NCBI GenBank assembly: GCA_910580225.1
Contig: CAJTXE010000027.1
Coordinates: 1 to 64,000 of the forward strand
Direction of reading: 5' to 3'
From: an uncultured Acetatifactor sp.
Lineage (GTDB): Bacteria > Bacillota > Clostridia > Lachnospirales > Lachnospiraceae
Length of the DNA stretch: 64,000 bases
In this document: positions 63,287-64,000 of the stretch, piece after piece
Layout of the letters: every line of letters begins with the position of its first letter
How positions within the stretch are numbered: position 1 is the first letter of the stretch
Made by a program: the position numbers and the translations under genes
Notes under the pieces: generated by a model
The model's input: the letters and a program-made list of their open reading frames with translations, nothing else
Told to the model about the DNA's origin: nothing
The model's database searches: none

Positions 63287-63827
63287 AAATGATAGCCTCC
63301 GCCATTTCTGCAGCTTTCTCCCTGCCGCAGAATACACCTGCGATTGCAAGCCCAAAGTCAATGGCAGTCCCCATACCTCTTGAAGTAATGACATGATCCG
63401 ATATCTCCACCGGCCCAGTCGTCACTTCCGCACCTTCCAGATGGCTCTCAAAACCGGGATAACTGCATGCCTTCCTTCCCTTCAAAAGCCCCCTGTGTCC
63501 GAAAATGCTGGGGGCAGCACAGATCGCCGCAACATATTTGCCTGCCCTGTAGAAAGCATCCACCTGCTCCATCAGCCCTCTGTGAGCTTCCAGATTCCGG
63601 GTCCCCGGCATCCCGCCAGGCAATACCAGCATATCATACGACCCAAAATCCGCCTGATCAAAACACAAATCCGCCTGAACCGTCACCTGATGAGAACTTC
63701 TCACCCACCGTTCTTCCGTTATGGAGACCAAATCCGCCTCCAGCCCGCACCTGCGGCAGATATCGGCCACTGTCAGCGCTTCAATCTCTTCATAGCCCTC
63801 TGCCAGAAAAATTGCTATTCTTTTCAT
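63276..63827 (-). CDS. DJ-1/PfpI family protein
   Basis: The 183-residue protein has the DJ-1 pattern: KRIAIFLAEGYEEIEALTVA (conserved Glu), YDMLVLPGGMPGTRNLEAHR and YVAAICAAPSIFGHRGLLKG, in which Cys of AICAAP is the nucleophile. Members act as glyoxalase/deglycase-like or chaperone proteins; the exact activity is unknown. The ATG follows GAGAGGATGAAGAA. Its end overlaps the GDP-fucose synthase-like gene by 11 bases, and a promoter lies at 63895-63923. Confidence 0.92.
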   Translation of the reverse strand: MKRIAIFLAEGYEEIEALTVADICRRCGLEADLVSITEERWVRSSHQVTVQADLCFDQADFGSYDMLVLPGGMPGTRNLEAHRGLMEQVDAFYRAGKYVAAICAAPSIFGHRGLLKGRKACSYPGFESHLEGAEVTTGPVEISDHVITSRGMGTAIDFGLAIAGVFCGREKAAEMAEAIIYGR

Positions 63828-63894
63828 TTCTTCATCCTCTCTTCCATCATCCCGGCGACACCCTCTCGTATTGCACAGATGTGATATCTAATTT

Positions 63895-63923
63895 AGTATA
63901 CACAGGAATGGGAAATATTTCAA
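63895..63923 (-). promoter_or_regulatory. Promoter of the DJ-1 and fucose synthase-like genes
   Basis: On the minus strand TTGAAA (63918-63923) and TATACT (63895-63900) are 17 bases apart, about 70 bases before the DJ-1 start codon. Confidence 0.75.
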
Positions 63924-64000
63924 TTCATAGCTTGGGAATTTTATGGAAATATGATATACTAACCACATTCCTTACAGGAAACGGCCCAACGGCCGCAAAA

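Overview
The window reads as chromosomal DNA of a Gram-positive gut anaerobe of the class Clostridia, most likely family Lachnospiraceae. The evidence is the strong GGAGG-type ribosome binding sites, the infC-rpmI-rplT operon with an L20-type leader, many lipoprotein solute-binding proteins with AraC regulators, DUF4474, YesL and DUF4352 proteins, and DacF-type carboxypeptidase architecture. The species cannot be fixed from the sequence alone.

Region 0.3-12.3 kb is an AT-rich accessory island, almost all on the minus strand. It holds a type I restriction-modification operon in the order hsdM-hsdS-KAP NTPase-hsdR, an AlbA_2/Schlafen-type ATP-binding regulator, a deletion scar that joins the 5' part of an excisionase to the last 38 codons of a tyrosine integrase, a two-helix membrane protein, a broken IS5-type transposase and an orphan SUKH (SMI1/KNR4) immunity-like protein.

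Region 12.4-18.7 kb carries envelope genes: YesL-like, metallophosphoesterase, a DUF4474 protein with a seven-fold Cys-rich repeat, a D-Ala-D-Ala carboxypeptidase, and a small membrane-anchored protein whose 3' end is tandemly duplicated. A 69-bp tandem repeat lies at 13.3-13.4 kb.

Region 19.0-24.5 kb is a signalling and transport patch. Two XRE regulators with TPR-like C-terminal halves flank a solute-binding lipoprotein. A convergent 64-codon secreted peptide gene overlaps the 3' end of the first regulator, and a 13-bp perfect palindrome lies in its promoter. This has the layout of a peptide-sensing (RRNPP-like) pair. The lipoprotein and the second regulator are each broken by what looks like a one-base homopolymer loss, and the first regulator has an in-frame TGA.

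Region 24.6-40 kb covers a subtilase, a Gfo/Idh/MocA oxidoreductase plus sugar isomerase pair with a divergent AraC regulator, an alpha-galactoside operon (solute-binding protein, two permeases, GH36 alpha-galactosidase) with its own divergent AraC regulator, a fusion of an XRE helix-turn-helix to a FlhA-type export-gate cytoplasmic domain, and another TIM-barrel isomerase.

Region 39.6-45.9 kb is a Bce-type antimicrobial peptide sensing and export module (ATPase, permease, response regulator, kinase) and an AI-2E family exporter. Region 46.1-64 kb is mostly core: tRNA-Gly(CCC), tRNA-Val(CAC), tRNA-Leu(AAG), a tRNA-Met(CAT)-tRNA-Val(TAC) pair, infC with a likely AUU start, rpmI, rplT, a hybrid kinase, hflX, a two-component system, a second propeller-like solute-binding lipoprotein, an M18 aminopeptidase, a GDP-L-fucose synthase-like gene and a DJ-1/PfpI protein.
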